Assembly (NCBI GenBank): GCA_019414325.1 | Contig: DXMG01000013.1 | Location: 1 to 50,900 of the forward strand | Origin: Collinsella sp. | Lineage (GTDB): Bacteria; Actinomycetota; Coriobacteriia; Coriobacteriales; Coriobacteriaceae | Direction of reading: 5' to 3' | Length of the DNA stretch: 50,900 nt | Notes under the pieces: model-generated | Seen by the model: only the letters and a program-made list of their open reading frames with translations | Told to the model about the DNA's origin: nothing | Database searches by the model: none | Program-made: the position numbers and the translations under genes | Part shown: positions 34,331-43,461 of the stretch, piece by piece | Numbering within the stretch: position 1 is the first letter of the stretch | How the letters are laid out: every line of letters starts with the position of its first letter

Positions 34331-37328
34331 ATCGCTCGACCAGCACGCGATTGAGCCGCCCCTCCACCAAGCGCTCGTATAGACGCCGCGTCTCGGGCTC
34401 GGGCACGCCATTGACCTGCTCCCTCAGATGGTGCATATGCCCGCTGTATAGCTCGACGATATCGCGCCGCCGCCCCGCCGCACTGTAGACGCGCATGGCG
34501 CAGCGCACCATATCCTCACGCGCCGTTTCCTGCCGAAGCCCCGACTCCGCCAGCCAAATCGCCGACTGCAGATCGTTTTCTTCTAGAGCGGCATTTGCTC
34601 CCTTAATCATGCAATCGATGTACTTTGACTGCATAATGCGTCGCATACGCAAAAAGTAGGTGGGATTACAGCCATTGGGAACATACAGCGGTCCGGCATA
34701 AAGCTGCTCAATCTTAAGGCACAGCTCAACTAAATGGGGCCCGCGCGCACCCGTGCGATTTCCCAAAACCTCGCGGCTTATCTGATCAAACAGCCGTACA
34801 TCGGTCTTGACGTAGTCACCGTTGAGCCCGATGCATTCATTTTGGATGAGCACACACGACTTGCCATCCGGCGTCGGTCCCAAAGCCGACCGCAAGCGCG
34901 ATATCGTCGAGTACAGGTTGTTGCGGGCGCTATTGAACTCGGCATGGGGCCACAGCTCCATGGCCAGCGTCTCACGATCGACGAGCGCATCCATGCCCAG
35001 CGCAAGCCGCTCGGCAAGCGTCGCCGCCTTCTTGCGACGCCACATTTTGTCCGTGATGGGAAACCCATTGCGCTCGGCGCGAAACGCACCAAACATGCGA
35101 ATCTCGATATGGTCGATGGTATCAACGGCTTCAACCTCGCCGGCCTGGAACAGGCGCTCGCCCTCTCCTTCCAAATCGTCGCGCAGCGAGTACCGCGACA
35201 GCTCGCGCACGGGAAGCTTCTTGCGTATCCTGCCCGCCGGCTCGCCCAGACAATGCATGGCAAGGCGCGCAAAGAGCCGATACGATGGCTCTAGAATCCC
35301 CGCACGATTCATGGACATCCAGGCCGCAAGGTCGCTGTCTCGGCCCGCACAGGCCAAATGCAGTGCCACCATCCAGGCTTCTGCGCCACCAACCTGCGTC
35401 TGGCTTATATCGAGTAGCTCCGCTTCCTCGCGCACCGAAACCATCGAGGTGTTACGCAGATATGCCGCGCGCTCCAGCAGCAATGCGTTATCGCGCATGT
35501 ACGCAATCGACTCCTCGGCAAGTTTGAGCACTTGGACCGCACGGAACTTTGCATTAACCGGCCGTCCCTCTGCCAGCGACTGCCAGCCTTCTAGCAACAG
35601 CCCAAACAGCTGAATCTGGTTGTCGCGCATGCGCACGGCAAAACGATCGAGCTCGTTGAACGCCGCGTCGTCGGTTACCGGCAAGCCGGAAAGGAGCCGC
35701 CGTGCCGCCAACACCATGCGCACCCAGATAGCCATCGCCTTAAGCCCACGTACGTCGAGCGCCTCCCGCACCACCGTCATCTCGTCGTCGCGCTCGTCGG
35801 TTCCCGCAAACGACCCGTCAAAGAGCTCCACCAGCATGCTATCGGCTCGTATAACAATCCCCGCGATGTCGAGCTCGCAGTCGTAGGCCTTGCTCGTTTT
35901 GAGCTGCTGTAGAACTCCGCCGTCATCTCCCCGCTCTGTCAGACAGCGCTTGACCTCGATATGCGCAGACAACATATCGAGTGCGGTATGGGATGTCTCG
36001 ATTTCTGGCACGGCCAGATTCGTAGGGAGCCCAAGCCCGTTGTCCCCATAGCAAACAGCCGTCAGTGTCTGGGCCACCCTCCATGAAACAGGGTCTATTT
36101 CGCAGGCCGCCCGTTCGCCCTCGCGCTCGATGACCGATGCCATATAGCGAGCGAGCTTTGTATTGGACACGCTGACCGCTGCCAGATATACGCCGAGTGC
36201 CTCGGCAGGCGTTGGCTCTGGAGCCGAATCGTCGGCATCGATCGTGCCCAGCGCCGCTCGGCAGATATCGGCCCCGTGCCCCGTCAGAGCAAGATCGACC
36301 CCATACTGCCCAGCAAGTTCAAGGACCGCTTCACGGTCCAAAAAGGCGTCCGCCAGGCCCATCGCCGCATCGCATCGGCCCGCCTTAAGCAAAATCCGGG
36401 CCGCCCTCGAAACCAGTTCGGGGCGAACCTCGGCCACCAACTTACGCAAACGCAAGCGTCCGTTATCCTCCGTACCCAGACACGTAAAACTCCGCTCGGC
36501 GGGATCCAAGCCAAAGATCGGGTAGTCGCGCACAAAGTAGGACTGGTCGACCATCGACAGCCTCACCCCACAGGCCTCGAGTTCTGCGATATTGCCCTCG
36601 CCCATCAAAACCATGAGACATGCCACGCAAAACAACGCATTATTGTCGAGCGAAGCTAGATCGACAAGTGCCGCGCCATATACGTTGACAATCTCGTTTT
36701 CGAGCAGACCGGCTACGTCGCCTTGGCCATACAGACCTGTCTGCAATGCCGAAACGAGCTCGGGCACGCCCTGCGTGAGCTGATAAAAGTCGAGCGATGT
36801 GCTGATCGAAAACGCCGACGCCCACGCCGAATACTCATAGGCATGCACCTTGAGCATCTGCGCATTGATCTTAACCGAATCGCCCAGCCCATGAATCAGC
36901 TGACGATTTGAAGGACGGCAGGAGATAAAGACCCCTACCCCCATAGCGCGCAGGCCGCGAATCCTGTCGATGAGGTCTTCGGTATCGTGCTGATCGAGGT
37001 TTGGCACATTATCAATCGCGATAAGGGAATGCGGTTTGTCTTTGAGTTCTTCGGTAACCACCTCGAGCTGCATAAACACCTCGCGCCCAGTGGCGCGATC
37101 GGCCTCGATAATCCGCACGGGGCCTCGCGTCGGGTCGCATTTAACCTCATGGGTGTACTGCAGCAGCACCGAGGTCTTCCCAAACCCGTCGGGTGCATAA
37201 AGAACCACGATGCCGGCCTTTCGACCCTTGGCGATAAGCTCATTCATCAAGCGTTCGCGTCGCACCATATAGCCTCCGCCCAGAGGCATCAGCTCGAGCT
37301 CGTCTATACCGCTCAAATCGTTTACCAT
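34329..37328 (-). CDS. large ATPase-BTAD transcriptional regulator
   Basis: A 999-residue regulator with the layout of MalT/SARP-like signal ATPases. An N-terminal P-loop ATPase has APDGFGKT at 45-52 and a Walker B-like LIAIDNVPN near 103. A long helical repeat region occupies about 330-700. The C-terminal part has an OmpR-type winged helix (about 715-815: IRMFGAFRAERNGFPI, then MWRRKKAATLAERLAL and RNNLYSTISRLRSALG) and a BTAD helical domain (about 830-985). The start is the ATG at 37328, with GAGGAGCGGG upstream. It stands alone, with about 450 bp of free DNA before it. Related proteins are activators that need a small-molecule ligand and ATP; no target can be named here. Confidence 0.85.
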   Translation of the reverse strand: MVNDLSGIDELELMPLGGGYMVRRERLMNELIAKGRKAGIVVLYAPDGFGKTSVLLQYTHEVKCDPTRGPVRIIEADRATGREVFMQLEVVTEELKDKPHSLIAIDNVPNLDQHDTEDLIDRIRGLRAMGVGVFISCRPSNRQLIHGLGDSVKINAQMLKVHAYEYSAWASAFSISTSLDFYQLTQGVPELVSALQTGLYGQGDVAGLLENEIVNVYGAALVDLASLDNNALFCVACLMVLMGEGNIAELEACGVRLSMVDQSYFVRDYPIFGLDPAERSFTCLGTEDNGRLRLRKLVAEVRPELVSRAARILLKAGRCDAAMGLADAFLDREAVLELAGQYGVDLALTGHGADICRAALGTIDADDSAPEPTPAEALGVYLAAVSVSNTKLARYMASVIEREGERAACEIDPVSWRVAQTLTAVCYGDNGLGLPTNLAVPEIETSHTALDMLSAHIEVKRCLTERGDDGGVLQQLKTSKAYDCELDIAGIVIRADSMLVELFDGSFAGTDERDDEMTVVREALDVRGLKAMAIWVRMVLAARRLLSGLPVTDDAAFNELDRFAVRMRDNQIQLFGLLLEGWQSLAEGRPVNAKFRAVQVLKLAEESIAYMRDNALLLERAAYLRNTSMVSVREEAELLDISQTQVGGAEAWMVALHLACAGRDSDLAAWMSMNRAGILEPSYRLFARLAMHCLGEPAGRIRKKLPVRELSRYSLRDDLEGEGERLFQAGEVEAVDTIDHIEIRMFGAFRAERNGFPITDKMWRRKKAATLAERLALGMDALVDRETLAMELWPHAEFNSARNNLYSTISRLRSALGPTPDGKSCVLIQNECIGLNGDYVKTDVRLFDQISREVLGNRTGARGPHLVELCLKIEQLYAGPLYVPNGCNPTYFLRMRRIMQSKYIDCMIKGANAALEENDLQSAIWLAESGLRQETAREDMVRCAMRVYSAAGRRRDIVELYSGHMHHLREQVNGVPEPETRRLYERLVEGRLNRVLVER

Positions 37329-37715
37329 GCCCGCTCCTCAACTCGACCGTATGGACACTGTAGCCGCAAGACCATACAAGCCGCGCTATGAATAGAGCGA
37401 CCTTGTGTTTTAGGTTGTCTTTTGGTACGCAAGCGGCAAGTTTTTGTACAGCGAGGGCCGATTGTTATTAATCCCCCGACTAATCGGTCTTTAAGCAGGT
37501 AAATGAGCTTGTCAGCTTGTCCCATCTAAGCGGCAGTGTAACGCAGATGAACAAGGTTCAGCCATGTCATTCAACTCGCCTAGCACCCGCTACCGTCTAC
37601 GACCTTCTAGTGGCATTTTTGCATAGAATCTGGTATAGAATGAATCAAGCTGTTGGACATCCGGCATTCGTCAAGCTTGCGGCAAGTTTTTGGTCAAGTG
37701 GGCGGGAAGGGATAG
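37329..37715. other. upstream region of the large regulator, no gene
   Basis: No coding sequence, RNA gene or convincing promoter was recognised in this stretch of about 390 bp. It is more AT-rich than its surroundings, which suits a regulatory region for the leftward regulator gene. Confidence 0.4.
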
Positions 37716-37742
37716 CAAAAAGGCCCCCGCAAAGCGGAGGCC
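37716..37742 (-). terminator. terminator of nagB
   Basis: Read leftward, GGCCTCCGC (37734-37742) pairs with GCGGGGGCC (37722-37730) across a TTT loop, with one wobble, and TTTTTGC follows. Confidence 0.9.
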
Positions 37743-37776
37743 TTAGGCAAGGCTATGTCGAGGTGCAGGATTCGCG

Positions 37777-38505
37777 CTACTCGCAGAGCGAAAGGGCGGC
37801 CTCGTCGGCAACGACAACGCAGTTGGTGTGCAGCTGCAGGATCGAAGCCGGGCACTCGGGCGTAACCGGACCATAGCACATGTCATGCACGGCCTGAGCC
37901 TTGGCCTCGCCGTTGGCGACGACCAAGATCATGCGGGCATACATGATGGTCTGGGTACCCATGGTGTAGGCCTGACGGGGAACATCGTCGATGCTGTCGA
38001 ACAGGCGGCTGTTGGCCTGAATGGTGCTCTCGGTAAGGTCGACGCAGTGCGTGCCCTTGGAGAAGTGGTCATCGGGCTCGTTGAAGCCGATGTGGCCGTT
38101 GTTGCCAATGCCGAGCAGCTGCAGATCCGGGTAACCGGCGGCGGCGACGATCTTGTCGTACTCAGAGCAGGCAGCGGCGGCGTCGGGGTTGGAACCGTCG
38201 GGCACATGCGTGTTGTTCAGGTCGATGTTGATGTGATCGAAGAAGTTCTCACGCATGAAGTAGTGATAGCTCTGGGGATCGTCGTGCGAAAGGCCGCGAT
38301 ACTCGTCCAGGTTGTAGGTGCTGACCTCGGCAAAGTCGACGTCGCCCTTCTTGTACCAAGCAGCGAGCTGCTTGTAGGCACCGATCGGGGTGGAGCCGGT
38401 GGCAAGGCCCAGCACACAGTCGGGCTTGAGGATAACCTGCGCCGAGATAATATTGGCGGCCTTGCGGCTCATATCCTCGTAGTCTTTAGCTTTAATGATC
38501 TTCAT
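37777..38505 (-). CDS. nagB: glucosamine-6-phosphate deaminase
   Basis: A 242-residue enzyme that converts glucosamine-6-phosphate to fructose-6-phosphate and ammonia. Family features are GLATGSTPIGAY near 33-44, YNLDEYRGL with the catalytic base D67, and LGIGNNGHIGFNEP with H138 and E143. The position that is Asp141 in the E. coli enzyme is Asn here (N136), a substitution tolerated in some homologues. The start is the ATG at 38505, preceded by AAAGGA; an in-frame extension to 38670 is non-coding in character. The C-terminus is short, without the E. coli allosteric tail. No nagA is adjacent. With the PTS IIA and glmM it forms a leftward amino-sugar cluster of separate units. Confidence 0.94.
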   Translation of the reverse strand: MKIIKAKDYEDMSRKAANIISAQVILKPDCVLGLATGSTPIGAYKQLAAWYKKGDVDFAEVSTYNLDEYRGLSHDDPQSYHYFMRENFFDHINIDLNNTHVPDGSNPDAAAACSEYDKIVAAAGYPDLQLLGIGNNGHIGFNEPDDHFSKGTHCVDLTESTIQANSRLFDSIDDVPRQAYTMGTQTIMYARMILVVANGEAKAQAVHDMCYGPVTPECPASILQLHTNCVVVADEAALSLCE

Positions 38506-38702
38506 TACGCGTCCTTTCTCGTACAAGAGAGGCAAGGCTCCCCTTACAAGCACTTGCCCGCGGCCCGCGTCGGCCGCAACCAACGTGTGCGGCCACCAGG
38601 GCGAGGTCGCGTAATGTATGTGTCTCGTGTCTAGCCGCGTCGAGGCCCCTGCCCGTCCACGGTGACCCAAAGCTGTTTAGCTTCGGACAATTCCATCTTG
38701 CC

Positions 38703-38736
38703 ACGGAGGGCGTCCTCTTTCAAGGGCGCCCTCCGT
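38703..38736. repeat. 10-bp stem-loop between PTS IIA and nagB
   Basis: ACGGAGGGCG (38703-38712) pairs perfectly with CGCCCTCCGT (38727-38736). No T-run follows on the minus strand, so it is at best a weak terminator for the IIA gene. Confidence 0.5.
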
Positions 38737-38776
38737 AAACGTGTTTGAATTGTAGGCTAATGGCCACGTGCACTTG

Positions 38777-39274
38777 CTAGCGCTCGCGAGCAACGATGAG
38801 CTGGTCCATCTCCTCGACATGCACGCCAACGGAGCCCTTGATGCTTGAGAACTCAACGGAGTTACACACCAAGATGGGAACCGTCACATCGTAGCCCTCG
38901 GCAGCAATTGCCTCGCGATCGAACTCAATGAGCACATCGCCCTTATGGACGATGTCACCCACTTGCGCATGCACGGTAAAGTGCTTGCCCTCGAGCTGAA
39001 CAGTGTCCAAACCAACGTGGATGAGCACGTCCAAGCCATCGACCGTGTTAAGCGCAACGGCGTGTCCCGTGGGAAAAATGGCCTCGACCTTGGCGTCAGC
39101 CGGTGCAATCACACGCGTTCCGGTGGGCTGAATCGCCACGCCCTGGCCCAAAAGGCCGGTGGCAAACGTCTGGTCGTTTACCTCGGAAAGCGGAATGACG
39201 TCGCCCGAGATGGGAGCATCCAGCGTAAGGACTCGACCACGCATACCAAAAGACCTTAGGACTTTAGTGAACAT
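38777..39274 (-). CDS. glucose-family PTS IIA protein (Crr-like)
   Basis: A 165-residue free-standing IIA of the glucose superfamily. It accepts phosphate from HPr and passes it to IIB domains. Both active-site histidines are visible: H71 in FPTGHAVAL and H86 in DVLIHVGLDT, the latter being the phosphorylated one. The fold starts with SGDVIPLSEV. The start is the ATG at 39274, after GAGGGGG. It is unlinked to a permease but could serve permeases lacking IIA, such as the EIIBC at 10067-11677. It may also act in carbon signalling, as Crr does in enterics (inference). Confidence 0.92.
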   Translation of the reverse strand: MFTKVLRSFGMRGRVLTLDAPISGDVIPLSEVNDQTFATGLLGQGVAIQPTGTRVIAPADAKVEAIFPTGHAVALNTVDGLDVLIHVGLDTVQLEGKHFTVHAQVGDIVHKGDVLIEFDREAIAAEGYDVTVPILVCNSVEFSSIKGSVGVHVEEMDQLIVARER

Positions 39275-39345
39275 GCTCCCCCTCGGACATACCAATCAAT
39301 CAAAATAATCTTATCAGTTTACCACTTGGCAACGGTTTTTGACCA

Positions 39346-40683
39346 TTAGGGAAGTTCGCGCTTGACAACCTCGACGATGTCGTCGACAACGCGCTGGGTC
39401 AGCTCGTGCGTCTCGGCCTCGGCCATCACGCGGACCAGCGGCTCGGTACCGCTCGGGCGCACCAGAATGCGGCCACGGCCGTCAAGCTCCTTCTCGGCAG
39501 CAGCGACGGCGTCCCAAATGGGCTGGCAATCGTCCAGACCAGCCTTGTTGTCGGAATGCACGTTGACGAGTACCTGCGGGTACTTCTTCATGATGCCGGC
39601 AAGATCAGTGAGGGTACGACCGGTGCGCTTGAGCACGGCCAGAAGCTGCAGGGCCGTCACCAGGCCGTCACCGGTGGTGTTGTGCTCCAGGAAGATGATG
39701 TGGCCGGACTGCTCGCCGCCGATGACGGCGCCGTCCGCGAGCATGCGCTCCAGAACGTAGCGGTCGCCCACGGCGGTCTGAACCATCTCGAAGCCCTGCT
39801 CCTTCATAGCGATGGAGAAGCCCAGGTTGCACATGACGGTCGAGACGATCTCGGAGTTGACGAGCTTGCCGCGAGCGGCGAGGTCAGAACCGCAGATAGC
39901 CAGGATGTAGTCACCGTCGATCTCATTGCCCTCACTGTCCACGAACAGTACGCGGTCGGCGTCGCCGTCGTGGGCCAGGCCGATGTCAGCATGGGTACGC
40001 AGCACGAGCTCGCGCAGGGGCTCAAGGTGAGTGGAGCCGCACTCGACATTGATGTCGGTGCCGCAGTAATCGGTGTTGATGGCATGGACCGTTGCACCCA
40101 AGCGCTGAAGCGCGGCGGGCGTGGTCTGGCAGGATGCACCATGTCCGCAGTCGACGGCGACGACGAGGCCGTCGAGCTTAAGGCCGTCGAGCGTATTGAT
40201 GGCATGGTCGACATATGCCTTGCGGGCATCCTTCATCTTTACGATATGACCCACACCGGCACCGGTCGGCAGCGTATCGGCAGCCATGGACTCCTCGGAC
40301 ATAACCCAAGCGCTGATCTCTTCTTCGACGGCGTCGGGGAGCTTCATACCCTTGCGGCTAAAGAACTTGATACCGTTGAACTCGGGCGGATTGTGAGATG
40401 CAGAGATGACGATGCCGCCGTCGAGCTCGTTTTGGACGGTGAGCAACGCCACAGCAGGCGTGGGAATCACGCCACAGCAATGCGGACGGCCGCCCTCGGC
40501 CATAATGCCGGCGGTCAGAGCACTCTCGAGCATGGTGCCCGAAAGGCGCGTGTCGCGTCCAACGCAAATATCGGGTCCTAGGAACCTTGTCGCAGCGCGA
40601 CCTAAACGAAAGGCGAGTTCGCAAGTTAGATCGGCGTTGGCGACGCCACGGACGCCATCGGTACCGAAAATGTTCTGGGGCAT
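39346..40683 (-). CDS. glmM: phosphoglucosamine mutase
   Basis: A 445-residue enzyme that interconverts glucosamine-6-phosphate and glucosamine-1-phosphate for UDP-GlcNAc and peptidoglycan. It opens IFGTDGVRGVAN. The phosphoserine is in ISASHNPP (S96), the magnesium loop is DGDADR, and the sugar-binding loop is GGEQSGHI. The C-terminal RPSGTEPLVRVM binds phosphate. The start is the ATG at 40683, preceded by GGAAGGAG. It lies downstream of rpsI, separated by that operon's terminator. Its product level and NagB set the flow of amino sugar between wall synthesis and catabolism. Confidence 0.97.
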   Translation of the reverse strand: MPQNIFGTDGVRGVANADLTCELAFRLGRAATRFLGPDICVGRDTRLSGTMLESALTAGIMAEGGRPHCCGVIPTPAVALLTVQNELDGGIVISASHNPPEFNGIKFFSRKGMKLPDAVEEEISAWVMSEESMAADTLPTGAGVGHIVKMKDARKAYVDHAINTLDGLKLDGLVVAVDCGHGASCQTTPAALQRLGATVHAINTDYCGTDINVECGSTHLEPLRELVLRTHADIGLAHDGDADRVLFVDSEGNEIDGDYILAICGSDLAARGKLVNSEIVSTVMCNLGFSIAMKEQGFEMVQTAVGDRYVLERMLADGAVIGGEQSGHIIFLEHNTTGDGLVTALQLLAVLKRTGRTLTDLAGIMKKYPQVLVNVHSDNKAGLDDCQPIWDAVAAAEKELDGRGRILVRPSGTEPLVRVMAEAETHELTQRVVDDIVEVVKRELP

Positions 40684-40732
40684 AGGATCGCTCCTTCCCA
40701 AGTGGGCAAAATGAAGCCGCCCACCCTAGTCG

Positions 40733-40774
40733 AAAAGAAAAGCGGGACCCACCGAGCAATCGGTAGGCCCCGCT
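40733..40774 (-). terminator. terminator of the rplM-rpsI operon
   Basis: Read leftward, AAGCGGGGCCTACCGAT pairs with the downstream ATCGGT/GGTCCCGCTT arm around 40740-40774 with small mismatches, and TTTCTTTTC follows. Confidence 0.85.
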
Positions 40775-40805
40775 TGTACATTGTATCTCGAAAGGAGATA
40801 AAACC

Positions 40806-41201
<396 letters not shown>

Positions 41202-41203
41202 CT

Positions 41204-41647
41204 TTAAGCCTCCAGCTCAATCTTCGTGGGGTTCTGGGCAGCGTGCGGATGCTCGGCACCAGCGTAGACCTTAAGCTTGGTCATCTGGGCACGGCCGAGG
41301 GTGGTCTTGGGCAGCATGCCGCGAACGGCGCGCTCGATGACCTTCTCCGGGTGCTTCTCCATAGCCTGGCGGAAGCTCTCAGCCTTGAGGCCGCCGTTGT
41401 AGCCGCTGTGGCGATAATAGGTCTTCGTGTCGGCCTTGTTACCGGTAAGCTGGACCTTATCGGCGTTGATGACGACAACGAAGTCGCCGCAGTCGCTGTT
41501 GGGCGTGAACTGGGGCTTGTTCTTACCGCGCAGGATCATTGCGATCTGGGTGGCAAGACGGCCCAGGACAGCACCATCGGCGTCGACGAGAACCCAGTTG
41601 CGCTGGACCTCGCCCTGCTTGGCGTAGTGAGTCGATTTCGAAATCAC
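41204..41647 (-). CDS. rplM: 50S ribosomal protein L13
   Basis: A 147-residue ribosomal protein. It shows typical L13 features: RNWVLVDADGAVLGRLATQIA, LRGKNKPQF, GDFVVVINADKVQLTGNK, the YYRHSGYNGG segment and RGMLPKTTLGRAQMTKLKVY. The start is the GTG at 41647, with GGAGGAG five bases upstream. A strong promoter stands about 70 bp upstream (41714-41741). It is the first gene of the rplM-rpsI operon. Confidence 0.98.
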   Translation of the reverse strand: MISKSTHYAKQGEVQRNWVLVDADGAVLGRLATQIAMILRGKNKPQFTPNSDCGDFVVVINADKVQLTGNKADTKTYYRHSGYNGGLKAESFRQAMEKHPEKVIERAVRGMLPKTTLGRAQMTKLKVYAGAEHPHAAQNPTKIELEA

Positions 41648-41713
41648 TTAGACTCCTCCATGTACAGTACGTGTTGTTACAGAGATTCACGGGGCTCTGC
41701 AAGTAACCCGTCC

Positions 41714-41741
41714 ATATTACCCCGCTCGTCGCCCGAGTCAA
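41714..41741 (-). promoter_or_regulatory. promoter of the rplM-rpsI operon
   Basis: On the minus strand TTGACT (41736-41741), a 16-bp spacer and TAATAT (41714-41719) make a near-consensus housekeeping promoter. The transcript would carry a leader of about 60 bases before the L13 start. Confidence 0.8.
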
Positions 41742-41840
41742 CAGGTATTTTGACTCCGACCAGAGTTTCTGCACATGTCGTCCACGAGCCGTGATTTTCC
41801 AGCTCATTAGCTGTTGTCATTTTTTGAGGGTTCGCCGTCG

Positions 41841-42719
41841 CTAGCGTTCAACGAACTCTTGGATTTCCGCGAGCAGGCGCTTTGCCTCCTGACGGCCCTG
41901 GATATACAGGTCCAATAGTTTTGCCGGATCGTGCTCGACATGGCCGACCTCGACCGGCTTTTGCGGAGCGACGACCAACGCACGGCCCTCGCGCTCATAC
42001 TTCCACAGGTGCATGCGCTGTATGTTGTAGCGGTCGTGGCGCGTCTCGATAGCCTCGAGCAGATAGGGGTAGTCGGCATAACGCGCACGCGCGGCCGGCA
42101 AAAACTCGTAGGGCTTTTTCTCATACGAACGGTCCTGCGTGACGATGACGACCGCACGGTCGAAGCCCGCCTCCTCGAGCACATGCTCGATAGGAACCGA
42201 ATCGGCCACGCCGCCGTCGACGTATTTGTGCCCGTCAATCTCGACCGGCGGCGTCACCAGCGGCAACGAGGTCGATGCGCGCACGGCGTCGAGGTCAAGT
42301 ACGGCGCTTTTGACCGGCAGGTACGCGGCGGTTCCAAAGAGCATGTCCGTCGCGACGGCGTACATCCCGATGGTGCTCGCGTCGAACGTCTCGTTGTCAA
42401 AGGGATCCAGGCGGTCCTGGACATCGTTGAAGATAAAGTCGTAACCCACAATGGAGCCCGTGGACGCAAACGATGCGGCACCCATGAAGCGGTTGTCGTT
42501 GCAGAAAGCCAGGTTGATGCGGTTGGCACGACCGATCTGGTGCGACTTGTAGTTCACGCCGTTGAGGGCGCCGGCCGATACGCCGTAGACAGCCGGAATC
42601 TCGACGCCGGCCTCCATGAGGACGTCAAGCACGCCCGCGGTAAACTGCCCGCGAAAACTACCGCCCTCCAAAACGAGCGCGACTTTGCCAGCGTTCTTTG
42701 CCTTATCTTCTGCAGTCAT
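41841..42719 (-). CDS. patatin-like phospholipase (RssA/YjjU type)
   Basis: A 292-residue predicted serine lipid hydrolase. The oxyanion loop is GGSFRGQF at 19-26, the nucleophile S48 lies in GVSAG (46-50), and the dyad partner D168 lies in VDGGVADSVP. The C-terminal third is charged and helical. No signal peptide is present, so it acts in the cytoplasm or at the inner membrane face. The start is the ATG at 42719, preceded by AGGAGG. It runs leftward toward the ribosomal operon, with no shared signals. Its natural substrate is unknown; phospholipids are typical for the family. Confidence 0.88.
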   Translation of the reverse strand: MTAEDKAKNAGKVALVLEGGSFRGQFTAGVLDVLMEAGVEIPAVYGVSAGALNGVNYKSHQIGRANRINLAFCNDNRFMGAASFASTGSIVGYDFIFNDVQDRLDPFDNETFDASTIGMYAVATDMLFGTAAYLPVKSAVLDLDAVRASTSLPLVTPPVEIDGHKYVDGGVADSVPIEHVLEEAGFDRAVVIVTQDRSYEKKPYEFLPAARARYADYPYLLEAIETRHDRYNIQRMHLWKYEREGRALVVAPQKPVEVGHVEHDPAKLLDLYIQGRQEAKRLLAEIQEFVER

Positions 42720-42802
42720 GTTGACCTCCTGCTGTTTCGTTTTGGCTTTCTTCTACCCAGTTTTGAGATGGCGAGCGCATGGGTTTTTTTGAGGCGGCAG
42801 GT

Positions 42803-43130
42803 GAAGCGAAAAGTGTATCCCAGTTTGAGGCGAGATTCCGGGATGCGCTTTCCGCTTGGACCGCCATTGGGACAGCGCGTCCCGTTCTGAGCGCGGATTC
42901 CGGGATGAACTTTCCGCTAGCCATTCATTTGGAAACTGCATCCCATTCCGAACGAGGATTCCGGGATGTACTTTCCGCTTGAGCTGCCATTGGGAAAGCA
43001 TATCCCACTCTACGGCTCGATTCCGGGTCGCAGTTTCCGCTTGAGGCATCATCCGGAAACTACATCCCAGTCTGAGCGCGGATTCCGGGACGCGCTTTCC
43101 GCCTGGGCTGCCATCGGGAAAGCGCATCCC
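42803..43130. repeat. 61-62 bp tandem repeat array with internal dyads
   Basis: Five units begin with ATTCCGGG at 42835, 42897, 42958, 43020 and 43082, a period of 62, 61, 62 and 62 bp. Each unit carries GGGATGxxCTTTCCGC and, about 30 bp later, the inverse GGGAAAGxxCATCCC. The motif therefore alternates in orientation along the array, and a half unit stands at its left end (42803-42821). Complementary arms vary together in places, for example CGCGC with GCGCA in the last unit. The period is not a multiple of three and no frame stays open through all units with a ribosome site, so it is not coding. Confidence 0.8.
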
Positions 43131-43162
43131 ACCCTGCGTTGCTGCGGCATTTTCTTTACGTC

Positions 43163-43406
43163 CGCGCCCTGCACAGAGTTCGATTCTCCGCGGTGCGGGA
43201 GGGGATCCGTTGATGCGGCGCATGGCAGGCTGGGATTCGATAACATCGCATCCATATCGGGTCGAGGCTTTGCGCGGAGAATCCGCGTATTTGCTTCGCA
43301 AATACGCACCGGCTTCGGCCGCCTGCCGGCGTCCTCGCCCGCTCGCTACAAACGCTCCGCGTTTGTTTAACGCTCGCGCCCTGCATAGAGTTCGATTCTC
43401 CGCGGT
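43163..43406. repeat. 32-bp direct repeats 212 bp apart, resembling the tmRNA T-arm
   Basis: The sequence CGCGCCCTGCACAGAG plus TTCGATTCTCCGCGGT (43163-43194) recurs at 43375-43406 with one change. Its core AGTTCGATTCTCCGCG equals the T-arm and 3' end of the nearby tmRNA, but on the opposite strand. Between the copies lies a 10-bp hairpin, GCGTATTTGC-ttc-GCAAATACGC (43285-43307). Remnants of an ssrA-targeting insertion or a tRNA-like relic are possible. Confidence 0.7.
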
Positions 43407-43418
43407 ATCTGTAAGTAA

Positions 43419-43451
43419 TAAAAAAGCAGGTAGAGACACTTCTCTACCTGC
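43419..43451 (-). terminator. terminator of tmRNA
   Basis: Read leftward, GCAGGTAGAG (43442-43451) pairs with CTCTACCTGC (43426-43435), and TTTTTTATT follows. It starts about 10 bases after the tmRNA 3' end. Confidence 0.92.
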
Positions 43452-43461
43452 TTGTAACTAT

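Noticed and set aside
34734..35613. Plus-strand open frames inside the large regulator gene
   Set aside because: Shadows of the 999-residue minus-strand gene, without recognisable motifs.
42803..43130. CRISPR array
   Set aside because: Units are contiguous imperfect copies with no unique spacers, and no cas genes are present.
42753..43439. 228-codon minus-strand open frame over the 62-bp array
   Set aside because: The repeat period is not a multiple of three, so the frame reads different peptides from each unit; it also runs across the T-arm-like repeats and has no ribosome site.
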